From: Acinetobacter geminorum
Lineage (GTDB): Bacteria > Pseudomonadota > Gammaproteobacteria > Pseudomonadales > Moraxellaceae
Assembly (NCBI RefSeq): GCF_013009345.1
Contig: NZ_JABELE010000016.1
Span: forward strand, 26,432 to 90,431
Direction of reading: 5' to 3'
Length of the DNA stretch: 64,000 bases
Part shown: piece after piece, positions 55,095 to 63,032 of the stretch
Numbering within the stretch: the first letter of the stretch is position 1
Layout of the letters: each line of letters opens with the position of its first letter
Notes under the pieces: generated by a model
The model's input: the letters and a program-made list of their open reading frames with translations, nothing else
Database searches by the model: none
Told to the model about the DNA's origin: nothing
Program-made: the position numbers and the translations under genes

Positions 55095-57473
55095 TTATCC
55101 ACGTGCTTTTGACTTTGGTTTACTTTTCCCACCAAACGGTCTTTTTTCTCCTGTTTCACGAGGAGGCAAACCATTATGTTGCGTTAGAACCTGTCCTTTT
55201 TGTGGACGCTTCTGATTCGAATGATTATTCGTTTGCTGGTTATTTCGTTTAACCGAATCACCTGCTGTAGACGAATTTTTCTTACGAGCAGACTTATATT
55301 CCCCTTCTGTGCCTTTTGGCTGATAAGTCGGAATTAAATGCTGCTTCGAATTACCAATTAAATCTGCACGCCCCATCTCTTTTAAGGCCTCACGAAGTAA
55401 TGGCCAGTTGTTTGGATCATGATAACGCAAGAAAGCTTTATGCAGACGACGGCGTTTTTCACCTTTTACAATATCAACTTTTTCAGTATAGCGAGCTACT
55501 TTAGCAAGCGGGTTTTTACCCGAATAATACATGGTTGTTGCAGTTGCCATTGGCGATGGATAGAAAGTCTGTACCTGATCGGCACGGAAACCATTCTTTT
55601 TCAACCAAATTGCAAGGTGCATCATGTCATAATCTGAAGTACCCGGATGCGCAGCAATAAAGTAAGGAATTAAATATTGCTCTTTTCCTGCTTCTTTACT
55701 GAAACGGTCAAACATTTGTTTGAAACGATCATACGTACCAATACCCGGTTTCATCATCTTAGATAACGGGCCTTGTTCGGTATGTTCAGGAGCAATTTTT
55801 AAATAACCACCAACGTGATGTTGTACTAACTCTTTCACATATTCAGGGTTTAGTACCGCAAGGTCATAACGTAAGCCTGAACCAATCAGAATCTTCTTCA
55901 CACCTTTAATAGCGCGCGCTTTACGATAAAGCTGCACTAAAGGCGCGTGATCGGTATGTAAGTTTTGACAAACACCCGGATAAACACAAGAAGGTTTACG
56001 GCAGTTCTTCTCAATTTCTGGATCTTTACAGTGCAAACGGTACATGTTTGCTGTTGGACCACCTAAGTCTGAAATAATGCCGGTAAAGTTTGGTGCTGTA
56101 TCACGGATTTTTTCAATCTCACGTAAAATCGAATCTTCCGAACGGTTTTGGATAATACGACCTTCATGTTCTGTAATCGAACAGAACGTACAGCCGCCAA
56201 AACAGCCACGCATAATGTTGACCGAGAATTTGATCATATCAAATGCAGGGAAACGAGCATCACCATAAGTAGGATGTGGCAAACGTGCATAAGGTAAATC
56301 AAACACATAATCCATTTCCTCAGTGGTTAGAGGAATTGGAGGAGGGTTAATCCACACATCTCGTTCACCATGGCGCTGCACCAACGCACGGGCATTACCG
56401 GGGTTGGTTTCAAGGTGCAAAATACGGTTTGCATGTGCATAAAGCACTTGATCATTTGCCACTTCTTCAAAGGAAGGTAAGCGAATAACCGCCAACTCTC
56501 GTGGTGGTAATTTGTGTTTAATTGCTTTTGACGGTGCTGGCTTTAATTGAACGATTTGAGTGTCATCATCAAGTTTGTCACCTTCACGCACAATCGGATT
56601 TGCAACAATCTCTTTTTGGAAATTTTGATACTGAGCTAAAGAGTTACCCTTTTCTTTCTCAACCTCACAGCCGTCAATATCTTCTGTCATGACATATGGG
56701 TTAATAATTGGATCAACACGCCCAACCGTATCTACATCATTACTCGCAACTTCAACAAACTTTGCTTTTGATGCCTTGTTATGTTTATTAATAATAAATG
56801 CCGTACCACGAACATCAGTAATCTCGTGGATTTTTTCACCTTTAGCCAAACGATGCATCACATCAATAATGGCACGCTCACCATTACCATACATGAGCAA
56901 ATCGGCTTTTGAGTCCATCAAAATCGAACGACGGACTTTATCTGACCAATAATCGTAGTGGGCAATACGGCGTAAACTGCCTTCAATACCCCCCAATAAC
57001 ACAGGTACATCAGGGAAAGCTTCTCGACAACGCTGGCAATATACCGTTGCTGCACGGTCAGGACGTTTGTTCGGCTCATTGTTTGGAGAGTAAGCATCAT
57101 CTGAACGAATTTTACGATCTGCCGTATAACGGTTGATCATCGAATCCATATTACCTGCTGTCACACCCCAAGCAATGGTAGGCTTACCTAAAACGCGGAA
57201 GCTTTCAACATTGGTCCAGTCTGGCTGTGCAATAATTCCGACACGAAAACCTTGTGCCTCAAGCACACGTCCAATCACACCCGATACAAATGATGGATGG
57301 TCAATATAAGCATCACCACAGACTAAAATAAAGTCACAAGCATCCCAGCCGAGTTGGTCCATTTCTTCTCGTGACATCGGCAAAAATGGTGCGGGTTCAA
57401 AACACGACGCCCAATATTTGTCGTAATCAAACAACGCTTTTGGCGCAGTTTGCATGGTGTAGGCAGTAGACAT
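55095..57473 (-). CDS. YgiQ-family radical SAM protein
   Basis: A 792-residue radical SAM enzyme of unknown substrate. An N-terminal cobalamin-binding-like region (about 40-150), then the CxxxCxxC iron-sulfur motif in MRGCFGGCTFCS (near residue 418), a second Cys cluster (CRKPSCVYPGVCQNL), and a C-terminal YgiQ tail that becomes basic and low-complexity (Lys/Asn/Gln/Arg-rich, about 730-792), perhaps nucleic-acid binding. Single gene. Confidence 0.88.
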   Translation of the reverse strand: MSTAYTMQTAPKALFDYDKYWASCFEPAPFLPMSREEMDQLGWDACDFILVCGDAYIDHPSFVSGVIGRVLEAQGFRVGIIAQPDWTNVESFRVLGKPTIAWGVTAGNMDSMINRYTADRKIRSDDAYSPNNEPNKRPDRAATVYCQRCREAFPDVPVLLGGIEGSLRRIAHYDYWSDKVRRSILMDSKADLLMYGNGERAIIDVMHRLAKGEKIHEITDVRGTAFIINKHNKASKAKFVEVASNDVDTVGRVDPIINPYVMTEDIDGCEVEKEKGNSLAQYQNFQKEIVANPIVREGDKLDDDTQIVQLKPAPSKAIKHKLPPRELAVIRLPSFEEVANDQVLYAHANRILHLETNPGNARALVQRHGERDVWINPPPIPLTTEEMDYVFDLPYARLPHPTYGDARFPAFDMIKFSVNIMRGCFGGCTFCSITEHEGRIIQNRSEDSILREIEKIRDTAPNFTGIISDLGGPTANMYRLHCKDPEIEKNCRKPSCVYPGVCQNLHTDHAPLVQLYRKARAIKGVKKILIGSGLRYDLAVLNPEYVKELVQHHVGGYLKIAPEHTEQGPLSKMMKPGIGTYDRFKQMFDRFSKEAGKEQYLIPYFIAAHPGTSDYDMMHLAIWLKKNGFRADQVQTFYPSPMATATTMYYSGKNPLAKVARYTEKVDIVKGEKRRRLHKAFLRYHDPNNWPLLREALKEMGRADLIGNSKQHLIPTYQPKGTEGEYKSARKKNSSTAGDSVKRNNQQTNNHSNQKRPQKGQVLTQHNGLPPRETGEKRPFGGKSKPKSKARG

Positions 57474-57640
57474 GGCTTGCGAATCTCGGCTAGCAGATGA
57501 AGGAGAGACATCTAAAGATGAAAGCCGATCATTTTAACATGAATTTCATTCATTTTCCCTGTTTATAAAACATGCGAAAACAACAATATAGAAATTAATT
57601 TGATTAAAGTTTACTCAATATTTTATTCTTAGATTAAATA

Positions 57641-57660
57641 CGGCGGAATAAAATCCGCCG
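57641..57660 (-). terminator. Probable terminator of the phytase-like gene
   Basis: A 7-bp GC-rich perfect stem (57641-57647 and 57654-57660) with an ATAAAA loop; the T-tract on the minus strand is weak. Confidence 0.55.
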
Positions 57661-57685
57661 CAGTTTTAGTTTTTATTTATAGAGC

Positions 57686-58945
57686 TTAGAACAAAGCTTT
57701 TGGCAAACGAATTTGAATAATCTCGTTATCGTCAGCTAGTTTTGCGTTACGTCCTGTAGAACCAGGGAAATTATTATCATTGAAAACCGTCAGCGTTGTG
57801 CCATTTTCAATAATCACATCTTCAATGGTTTCAAATGGGAAAGCAAAAACCTGTCCCGTACCAATATCACCTGCTCTAGCTGTGCCATACAGCATATTCG
57901 GGTTAGCAATTTTAATTAAATCGACTAAGTCTTCACGGCTTACTAGCTGGCCTGACTCATTCAATTTAATACGAATTAATTTTTTATAGCCGCCTAAATT
58001 ATTCTGCGTTGCATCACGTTCAATAATAATGCCTTCCTTATCATTAAAGAGTTGGAAGTCACCAATATTGGTTGCCTTACTGTCTAACTGGAACCAATAA
58101 TATTTTCCTGTATACGCTTTTTTCTTCACATCAAATTGAGAAATCAATAATTGTCTTTCTGTTTCTCGAATTGACTTAATTGGCTTTTCTATAAGTGGGT
58201 AAAGATACTGTCCATCTGGTGAAATTGCCATTCCTTCAAAACCACCACTTTGCTGAACTAGAGGTTCTACAAAATTAATTTGCGCTTTATTAAATTGATT
58301 TTGTGGTGAACGTAATTCTTGAGTCGGATTTAACGGATTTGGCAGAGCAATCGGCGCATCTAATAACACGCCATCTGCTGAAAAATGAAGTAAATAAGGT
58401 CCAAACTCATCTCCAATCCAGTAGGTCCCGTCACTAGTACGCTGCATCGACTCTGGGTCAAAATCAGCACCCGTTAATAAACGCTCAGCTGTATCACCAT
58501 TCACGATATTAAATGGAATTAATTTGTTCGGATCACGCAGCTGAATAAAGCTTTGTACAGTAACTTGGCTCGTGCCTTTAGTTTTAGTTTTGAAATCAGG
58601 CTTTATTTTATAAATACGAAGTAAAAAGTCTGATGAATTATCTTGAGTGCCAAAACCGTTATCGGCCATTGCCATATAACTGCCATCTTCATTTTTTAAT
58701 GCAGCAGAAAAGCCTTGTACAGGTTGACCCTTAAATGGAGGATAAATTCCATTTGCACCTTTCACATATGCCCCAGAGTCTGGGCCAGCCGCATAAGTTT
58801 CTACAGGTAATTTGGCAAAAGAAATTAAGGTCGGTTCAGTAACTTTTTCATTAGGTGAATTTTGTTCTTGGTCGTTATCATCATTACATGCCGCCAATCC
58901 TAAACTGGCGCAGCATAATAATACTGCGAATGTTTTTTTGCTCAT
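57686..58945 (-). CDS. Phytase-like esterase lipoprotein
   Basis: A 419-residue protein of the "esterase-like activity of phytase" family. A lipoprotein signal ends at LGLAAC (Cys19), followed by an acidic linker and a beta-propeller with motifs such as GADFDPESMQRTSDGTYWIGDEFGPYLLHF and GGFEGMAISPDGQYLYPLIEK. Probably outer-membrane anchored; the hydrolysed compound is unknown. A Pho-box-like site about 80 bp upstream (59026-59043) fits a phosphate-scavenging role. Confidence 0.8.
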   Translation of the reverse strand: MSKKTFAVLLCCASLGLAACNDDNDQEQNSPNEKVTEPTLISFAKLPVETYAAGPDSGAYVKGANGIYPPFKGQPVQGFSAALKNEDGSYMAMADNGFGTQDNSSDFLLRIYKIKPDFKTKTKGTSQVTVQSFIQLRDPNKLIPFNIVNGDTAERLLTGADFDPESMQRTSDGTYWIGDEFGPYLLHFSADGVLLDAPIALPNPLNPTQELRSPQNQFNKAQINFVEPLVQQSGGFEGMAISPDGQYLYPLIEKPIKSIRETERQLLISQFDVKKKAYTGKYYWFQLDSKATNIGDFQLFNDKEGIIIERDATQNNLGGYKKLIRIKLNESGQLVSREDLVDLIKIANPNMLYGTARAGDIGTGQVFAFPFETIEDVIIENGTTLTVFNDNNFPGSTGRNAKLADDNEIIQIRLPKALF

Positions 58946-59025
58946 GGTTTTATACAGTTGGTAAAAAATTAAGCAAATTTAATCAAGCTTATATGAAGTT
59001 TTTACTTCAAAAAGATGAAATCTTT

Positions 59026-59043
59026 ATGGCGAAAATATGACAA
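59026..59043 (-). promoter_or_regulatory. Candidate Pho box of the phytase-like gene
   Basis: The minus strand reads TTGTCATATTTTCGCCAT, 13 of 18 matches to CTGTCATAWAWCTGTCAY. A third CAT-containing repeat at the same 11-bp spacing follows (ATTTCAT). Moderate evidence for PhoB control. Confidence 0.4.
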
Positions 59044-59095
59044 GACTAACTATTTAATACAATCTTAAAAATTCGACCTCTTCGCTGAGAACTGA

Positions 59096-59500
59096 TTAAA
59101 GTTTTGTTGGCTGATATTCTCCAGCAATTGCTGCTTTTAAAAATTTTTGGAAAGTTGGACATTCCATATGATTTTCAGCAGGACATACAGCAGCATGTTC
59201 TAATCCTTGGCTGATAAAATGCAATCGTTTTGCCATTTGCTCTAATTGTTCAGCTTTATCTTTTAATTTTTGCCGATCAAGCTCAGGCTTACCATCTTGT
59301 CCAAACATTGTGGCGATCTCATTTAAAGAAAAACCCGCAGCACGACCTAAAGAGATTAATGCCAATTGATCAATGACCTGCTTGCCATATTGTCGACGTA
59401 AGCCTTGCCGCCCTATCGATTTAATTAATCCCTTCTCTTCATAAAAACGTAGTGTAGCCGTTGTGACTTTTGCCTTTTTAGAAACTTCACCAATATCCAT
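59096..59500 (-). CDS. MerR-family transcriptional regulator
   Basis: A 134-residue regulator: an N-terminal winged helix (DIGEVSKKAKVTTATLRFYEEKGLI), a long dimerisation coiled coil (about 75-105) and a C-terminal effector end with two Cys (CPAENHMEC) that could sense metal or redox stress. Divergent from the DUF2938-flavodoxin-DUF2798 genes, whose promoter contains a palindrome in a 19-bp spacer, so it is the likely activator. Inducer unknown. Confidence 0.86.
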   Translation of the reverse strand: MDIGEVSKKAKVTTATLRFYEEKGLIKSIGRQGLRRQYGKQVIDQLALISLGRAAGFSLNEIATMFGQDGKPELDRQKLKDKAEQLEQMAKRLHFISQGLEHAAVCPAENHMECPTFQKFLKAAIAGEYQPTKL

Positions 59501-59509
59501 AATAGCCTC

Positions 59510-59540
59510 TTGACTTCAAGTGAACTTGAATTTGCACAAT
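59510..59540 (+). promoter_or_regulatory. MerR-type promoter of the DUF2938 cassette
   Basis: -35 TTGACT (59510-59515) and -10 CACAAT (59535-59540) are 19 bp apart, the long spacer typical of MerR-controlled promoters. The palindrome TTCAAGT-GA-ACTTGAA (59515-59530) sits inside the spacer, where a MerR activator binds and twists DNA. Confidence 0.75.
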
Positions 59541-59581
59541 AAATTTATCACGTTTCATACGTATAAAAGCAAGGTGTAAAA

Positions 59582-60067
59582 ATGAATACCTCTATTTTGT
59601 TCTTTCAAGCTTTATGTCTTGGTATTGGTGCAACCGTCGTTATGGATATATGGCTATTAATATTAAAGATGTTCAAAATTCCGACCTTAAATTTTGCCTT
59701 CCTCGGCCGCTGGGTTGGTTGGATATTTCAAGGGAAACTCATCCATCAATCTATTGCAAAAAGCCCTCAACTTAAGGGCGAATATTTATTGGGTTGGATT
59801 GCTCACTATAGTGCTGGGATTATCTTTGCATTGAGTTTTCTTTTCATTATTGGTTCAACTTGGCTTAGCCATCCTCAGTTTTACTCAGCTCTAATGTTTG
59901 GTGTAGTCACCATTCTCATTCCATTTTTTATTATGCAACCTGCGATGGGTAGTGGCTTTGCTTCATCAAAAACACCTCATCCTTTTTTGAACTGTCTAAA
60001 AAGTTTAATAAACCATAGTGTTTTTGGCTATGGCTTATATCTCACTGCAAAACTATTTCAAATTTAA
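59582..60067 (+). CDS. DUF2938-family membrane protein
   Basis: A 161-residue protein with four predicted membrane segments and the family pattern GRWVGWIFQGKLIHQSIAKSPQLKGE...GWIAHYSAGIIFAL. Function unknown. First gene of the MerR-divergent cassette; ribosome site AAGGTG before the ATG. The flavodoxin gene follows 18 bp downstream. Confidence 0.83.
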   Translation: MNTSILFFQALCLGIGATVVMDIWLLILKMFKIPTLNFAFLGRWVGWIFQGKLIHQSIAKSPQLKGEYLLGWIAHYSAGIIFALSFLFIIGSTWLSHPQFYSALMFGVVTILIPFFIMQPAMGSGFASSKTPHPFLNCLKSLINHSVFGYGLYLTAKLFQI

Positions 60068-60085
60068 ATAAAGAGGAGACTGCTC

Positions 60086-60652
60086 ATGAAAACTGTTGCC
60101 ATCATTTACCATAGCCGCCAAGGCCACACCCAATTTATTGCTCAGCAAATTCAAACTGGTATTTTGAGCCATCAAGATATTGAAGTAGATTTACTCAATA
60201 CCGAAGATATTATCAACAGCCCAGAAATTCTTATCCAATATGAGGGCTTAATTTGGGGAACCCCCACTTATTTAGGTGGTGTATCCTCCAAGTTAAAACA
60301 ACTCATGGATGCAACTGGTCCATTATGGAAAAAACAAAGTTTTAAAGGAAAATTAGCGGCTGGATTTACCGTTTCATCTCTTCCTGCTGGTGATAAACAA
60401 TCCACGCTAATTTCCATTTTTACCTTTTGTATGCAACACGGTATGCTCTGGATTGGCAATCCAATTCTGCCAGAACAACATCAAGGTGTTGCCTATGCAA
60501 AAGCAGCTAACCGTCTCGGTTCATGGTCAGGCTTAATGGCTCAAGCTGAACATGGCAGTAATGCAGCTGGTTTTGATGAAGGAGATATTAAAACCGCTCA
60601 ACAATTTGGAGAAAATTTTGCATTGACCTTAAGTGCTTATCAAGGAATATAA
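60086..60652 (+). CDS. Flavodoxin-family NAD(P)H-dependent oxidoreductase (WrbA-like)
   Basis: A 188-residue FMN-binding flavodoxin-fold protein. The FMN phosphate loop is SRQGHTQFIA (about 10-19), the second loop WGTPTYLGGVSSKLKQLMD (about 57-75), and SSLPAGDKQSTL the third. Such proteins reduce quinones by two electrons, which limits redox cycling. Second gene of the MerR cassette, with AAAGAGGAGA ribosome site. Confidence 0.85.
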   Translation: MKTVAIIYHSRQGHTQFIAQQIQTGILSHQDIEVDLLNTEDIINSPEILIQYEGLIWGTPTYLGGVSSKLKQLMDATGPLWKKQSFKGKLAAGFTVSSLPAGDKQSTLISIFTFCMQHGMLWIGNPILPEQHQGVAYAKAANRLGSWSGLMAQAEHGSNAAGFDEGDIKTAQQFGENFALTLSAYQGI

Positions 60653-60656
60653 GGCC

Positions 60657-60890
60657 GTGAAAGCACAGAAACTTTTATTCCTCTTAATTTTATCGGGAAT
60701 GATGTCTTTTATAGTTTCAGGTATTTCAACTTTCAAGGTTGTAGGGCTAAATCATCACTTCGTTTCATTATGGGTATCAGCTTGGATTATTGCATGGATA
60801 TTAGCTTTCCCAAGTGTATTGATTTGTGCTCCTATAGCCCAGAAACTAGTCGACATCATATTTAAGAAAGTTGAAAAAGCACGTCTGTAA
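60657..60890 (+). CDS. DUF2798-family small membrane protein
   Basis: A 77-residue protein with two membrane segments (about 5-25 and 36-58) and a basic C-terminus (KKVEKARL). I chose the GTG at 60657, just after the flavodoxin stop and about ten bases from AAGGA; a longer frame starting inside the flavodoxin gene is less likely. Its stop codon overlaps the GacA box of the downstream RNA gene. Confidence 0.78.
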   Translation: MKAQKLLFLLILSGMMSFIVSGISTFKVVGLNHHFVSLWVSAWIIAWILAFPSVLICAPIAQKLVDIIFKKVEKARL

Positions 60891-60903
60891 GTTAAAGCGT
60901 ACA
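60886..60903 (+). promoter_or_regulatory. GacA upstream activating sequence (UAS)
   Basis: TGTAAG-TTAAAG-CGTACA matches the Gac box TGTAAG-N6-CTTACA at 11 of 12 defined bases with exact 6-bp spacing. It is centred about 68 bp before the inferred start of the downstream hairpin RNA, a distance known for rsm promoters. It overlaps the last codon and stop of the DUF2798 gene. Confidence 0.72.
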
Positions 60904-60962
60904 AAACTTGCGGTGATTTTCGGATATTCAGCTTTAGTATTTTTTCATAGTATATAAATCAT

Positions 60963-61078
60963 AGAGAGACAGGATGTCTCATTGAAGAAGAATAAGAACG
61001 CAGGAAGCGGTAGTTGACAGGAGTTAGCTACATAAAGCTGAATACGAAGAAACCTCGACAGGATGTCGGGGTTTTTTC
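60963..61078 (+). ncRNA. Candidate CsrB/Rsm-type regulatory sRNA
   Basis: A structured RNA of about 115 nt. Four hairpins present GGA in the loop: GAGAC-AGGAT-GTCTC (60966-60980), CGC-AGGAA-GCG (60999-61009), a 9-bp stem with AGGA loop (61010-61031), and the terminator stem with AGGAT loop (61051-61073) followed by a six-U run. Each carries CAGGA, the core of CsrB repeats (CAGGAUG). A -10-like TATAAA at 60953-60958 and a GacA box at 60886-60903 are upstream; the -35 is weak, as expected for an activated promoter. No reading frame fits. This architecture is that of RNAs that titrate CsrA/RsmA. Confidence 0.78.
61051..61077 (+). terminator. Intrinsic terminator of the sRNA
   Basis: A 9-bp stem (61051-61059 and 61065-61073, one G-U pair) with loop AGGAT and a T-run to 61077. 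It doubles as the fourth GGA hairpin. Confidence 0.85.
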
Positions 61079-61197
61079 ATTTCAATTATACAAAATTCTT
61101 ACTTTCTAGATGTGCTGAGCAACAGAACTTATATTGATCTGATAAGTACGGCTGAATACCATCATTTCATTTAAAATTTGATTATTGGTTTTGTATT

Positions 61198-61779
61198 TTG
61201 CTTACCTCATCTTTAGCTCAAGATCATTTTGGACCATCACAATTACACCGCCTTAGCCTCAAATTTTTTATTATTGCATTGATGACAATAATGACAGGGT
61301 GTACAAGCTTAGGACCTAACAGTGGCTCATTTTCTTGGCGCTCTAATAAGCTCTCATCAGGCTTACAAAAAGCTTATTCTGTTCCAGCGAGCACAGCCAA
61401 TCGGCTATCGCCAATGATTATTCAAAGTGCTGACCAATATAATGTCCCCCCTCTTTTACTCGCAGCAGTCATCAGGCAAGAGTCTAGTTACAATAGTAAT
61501 GCTCGCTCTCCTACTGGTGCTGTCGGTTTAACTCAAATTATTCCGAGTTATTGGCAACAAACTTGTGCTGGGAATTTGTATGATGAACCTACTAATATCC
61601 AATGTGGGGCTTATATTTTGAATCACTATTATCAGTCAGCTGATAGTTGGTTCAAAGCAACAGCTTATTATAATGTGGGACCGACTGGATATGAGCGAAG
61701 CTTCTGGACCCGACACAAAGCAAAAAAATATGCTCGATCTGTGAAACGTCATCAGAAAACTTTAAAAAGTGCATTATAA
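61198..61779 (+). CDS. Lytic transglycosylase (SLT domain) lipoprotein
   Basis: A 193-residue protein with a membrane-targeting start and lipobox IMTGC (Cys35). The SLT domain (about 80-185) has catalytic Glu in VIRQESSYNSNARSPTGAVGLTQI and the AYYNVGP motif typical of family 1 transglycosylases, which cleave glycan strands to anhydroMurNAc. The start is a TTG at 61198 with no strong ribosome site; no later start leaves a full signal peptide. Monocistronic. Confidence 0.8.
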   Translation: MLTSSLAQDHFGPSQLHRLSLKFFIIALMTIMTGCTSLGPNSGSFSWRSNKLSSGLQKAYSVPASTANRLSPMIIQSADQYNVPPLLLAAVIRQESSYNSNARSPTGAVGLTQIIPSYWQQTCAGNLYDEPTNIQCGAYILNHYYQSADSWFKATAYYNVGPTGYERSFWTRHKAKKYARSVKRHQKTLKSAL

Positions 61780-61834
61780 ATTAAGTTCGAATAAAAAAGC
61801 CCATCTATTAATGGGCTTTTTTATATAGTTAATT

Positions 61835-62833
61835 TTATTCGTCAAATAAACCTTCAAATAAAACAGAAGATAAATAACGTTCCCCACTGTCTGGCAGAAT
61901 AACAACTATTGTTTTATCAGCATTTTCAGGACGTTCTGCAATTTTAGCAGCCGCAGCCAAAGCTGCTCCACTTGAAATACCCACTAAAATGCCTTCCTGC
62001 GTTGCACAATTTCTTGCCCACTGAATTGCTTCTTCACTAGTTATTGGTAGGACTTCATCAACAAGATCTAAATCAAGATTCTTTGGAATAAAGTTCGCAC
62101 CAATTCCCTGAATTTTATGTGGTGCAGGTGTAATATTCTCACCATTTCTAGTTTGAGTAATAATTGGAGACTCAGCAGGTTCAACGGCTACAGAATACAA
62201 AGGTTTATTTTGAACTTGTTCGAAATAACGAGAAATACCAGTAATTGTGCCACCAGTACCTACACCCGCAACCAAAATATCGACTTGTCCACCTGTTGCT
62301 TGCCAAATTTCAGGACCAGTTGTATCTACATGGATTTGTGGATTGGCTGGATTTTCAAATTGCTGAGGTAGGAAATAAACATCTGGTTGTTCAGCTGCTA
62401 ATCGCACAGCTTCATCAACTGCACCTTTCATCCCTTTCGCTGGTTCAGTTAAAACTAAATTGGCACCGAGTGCTTTTAACACTTTTCTACGCTCAAGACT
62501 CATGCTTGCAGGCATAGTTAAAGTAATTGGGTAACCCTTAGCCGCTGCAACGAAAGCCAACGCAATCCCCGTGTTACCACTGGTTGGTTCAATAATATGC
62601 ATGCCTTCTTTTAACACACCACGCTTTTCTGCATCTGCAATAAGTGCAGCTCCAATACGGCATTTCACAGAAAAGGCAGGATTACGACTTTCTACTTTCG
62701 CTAATACAGTTGCACCAGTTTTAATTAAACGATTGATACGAACTAAAGGAGTATTACCAATAGCTTCTGCATTATTTGAATAAACTGCGATACCTAAATT
62801 ATTGGGTATTGGGAATTGCTGATCGGTAGACAT
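61835..62833 (-). CDS. cysK: Cysteine synthase A
   Basis: A PLP enzyme making cysteine from O-acetylserine and sulfide. The PLP lysine is in NPAFSVKCRIGAALI (about Lys54), the SGNTG substrate loop (TSGNTGIAL) and the PLP phosphate loop GTGGTITG are intact. The 332-residue length and the SVKCRIG motif favour CysK over CysM. The promoter overlaps a 17-nt palindrome. Confidence 0.9.
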   Translation of the reverse strand: MSTDQQFPIPNNLGIAVYSNNAEAIGNTPLVRINRLIKTGATVLAKVESRNPAFSVKCRIGAALIADAEKRGVLKEGMHIIEPTSGNTGIALAFVAAAKGYPITLTMPASMSLERRKVLKALGANLVLTEPAKGMKGAVDEAVRLAAEQPDVYFLPQQFENPANPQIHVDTTGPEIWQATGGQVDILVAGVGTGGTITGISRYFEQVQNKPLYSVAVEPAESPIITQTRNGENITPAPHKIQGIGANFIPKNLDLDLVDEVLPITSEEAIQWARNCATQEGILVGISSGAALAAAAKIAERPENADKTIVVILPDSGERYLSSVLFEGLFDE

Positions 62834-62855
62834 GTTATATCCTTATTAGATTTGG

Positions 62856-62875
62856 AATGATTCTGAATCATTATA
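62856..62875 (-). promoter_or_regulatory. cysK promoter with overlapping palindrome
   Basis: The minus strand has TATAAT (62875-62870) followed by AATGATTC-A-GAATCATT, a perfect 17-nt palindrome (62856-62872) that overlaps the -10 and start region, a position typical of repressor operators. The regulator is not identified. Confidence 0.5.
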
Positions 62876-63032
62876 GACTTGTGGAATTAGGAGAAAAGCA
62901 GTAAAGATAAAAATTATAAAAAATAAATATTTTTCAATATTTTAAGTATAAAAAATAAAAGTAAATGACCCTTTTAACTCAATGCATCATGACCAAAAAA
63001 TAACGAGTAAACAAGCATTAATCTTCTACTCC

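Noticed and set aside
62856..62872. Fur box at cysK
   Set aside because: The palindrome is perfect but diverges from TGATAAT-N-ATTATCA; kept as an unassigned operator.
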